Assembly (NCBI GenBank): GCA_016763495.1
Contig: JAESTR010000182.1
Coordinates: forward strand, 1-5,168
DNA: 5,168 nucleotides
Direction: 5' to 3'
DNA from: Kordiimonadaceae bacterium
GTDB lineage: Bacteria; Pseudomonadota; Alphaproteobacteria; Sphingomonadales; Kordiimonadaceae
In this document: positions 5,121-5,168 of the stretch, in pieces
How positions within the stretch are numbered: the first letter of the stretch is position 1
How the letters are laid out: each line of letters begins with the position of its first letter
Translations under genes and position numbers: made by a program
Notes under the pieces: generated by a model
Told to the model about the DNA's origin: nothing
Databases searched by the model: none
Seen by the model: the letters and a program-made list of their open reading frames with translations, nothing else

Positions 5121-5168
5121 ATGCTTGTTGCCCCAAATACTATTGTACCGCCCAAAGCCGGACAAAAG
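5121..5168 (+). CDS. 5' end of an unrecognised gene (partial, 16 codons)
   Basis: An ATG at 5121 opens a frame that runs to the window end (MLVAPNTIVPPKAGQK). It is preceded by TAGGAA (5109-5114), with AGGA 7 bases before the ATG, a good ribosome binding site. The alternative ATG at 5114, in another frame, directly abuts that site and is unlikely. The gene is divergent from pepP across a 187-bp spacer. Sixteen residues are too few to name a family, and no signal peptide or motif can be judged. Confidence 0.5.
   Translation, partial: MLVAPNTIVPPKAGQK

Overview
The window looks like part of a mid-GC Proteobacterium chromosome, most likely a marine or aquatic alphaproteobacterium. This rests on gene content: an aminopeptidase P of about 595 residues with the three-part architecture, a long-form RES toxin with its MbcA/ParS/Xre antitoxin, a YhfA-like OsmC protein and a short BLUF protein. 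No rRNA or other phylogenetic marker is present, so the taxonomic call is tentative. No CRISPR array, tRNA, rRNA, insertion sequence or phage gene was seen.

Layout. Bases 1-78 are the 3' end of an unrecognised plus-strand gene. It is followed by a rho-independent terminator (100-126) that lies inside the tail of the convergent BLUF gene (97-525, minus). A 203-bp divergent spacer (526-728) with two inverted repeats separates the BLUF gene from an OsmC/YhfA-like gene (729-1151, plus). A 135-bp spacer with a plausible promoter leads into a two-gene toxin-antitoxin module on the plus strand: antitoxin at 1287-1676 and RES-type toxin at 1728-2420. Nine bases beyond the toxin stop, tail to tail, ends a minus-strand operon made of pepP (3146-4933, upstream gene) and a PPP-type metallophosphatase (2430-3125). 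Upstream of pepP is a spacer with two inverted repeats, then the first 16 codons of a divergent plus-strand gene (5121 to the window end).

How the genes relate. The antitoxin should bind and silence the RES protein, whose family degrades NAD+, and should repress its own promoter. PepP (peptide turnover) and the phosphatase are co-transcribed, but no common pathway is evident. BLUF (blue-light flavin sensor fold) and OsmC (thiol peroxidase fold) share only a divergent control region.

Most notable points: (1) the BLUF domain keeps its Tyr, Asn, Trp and Met landmarks but has His where the photoactive Gln belongs; (2) the RES toxin keeps the family fold signature, but the family's conserved Tyr and Glu appear replaced by Ser and Thr, suggesting an inactive or repurposed toxin; (3) antitoxin and toxin are in the same reading frame, separated by a single amber codon and 17 open codons that contain a tandem repeat. 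I see no clearly new multi-gene system. The substituted BLUF and the substituted RES module are the best candidates for something unusual.
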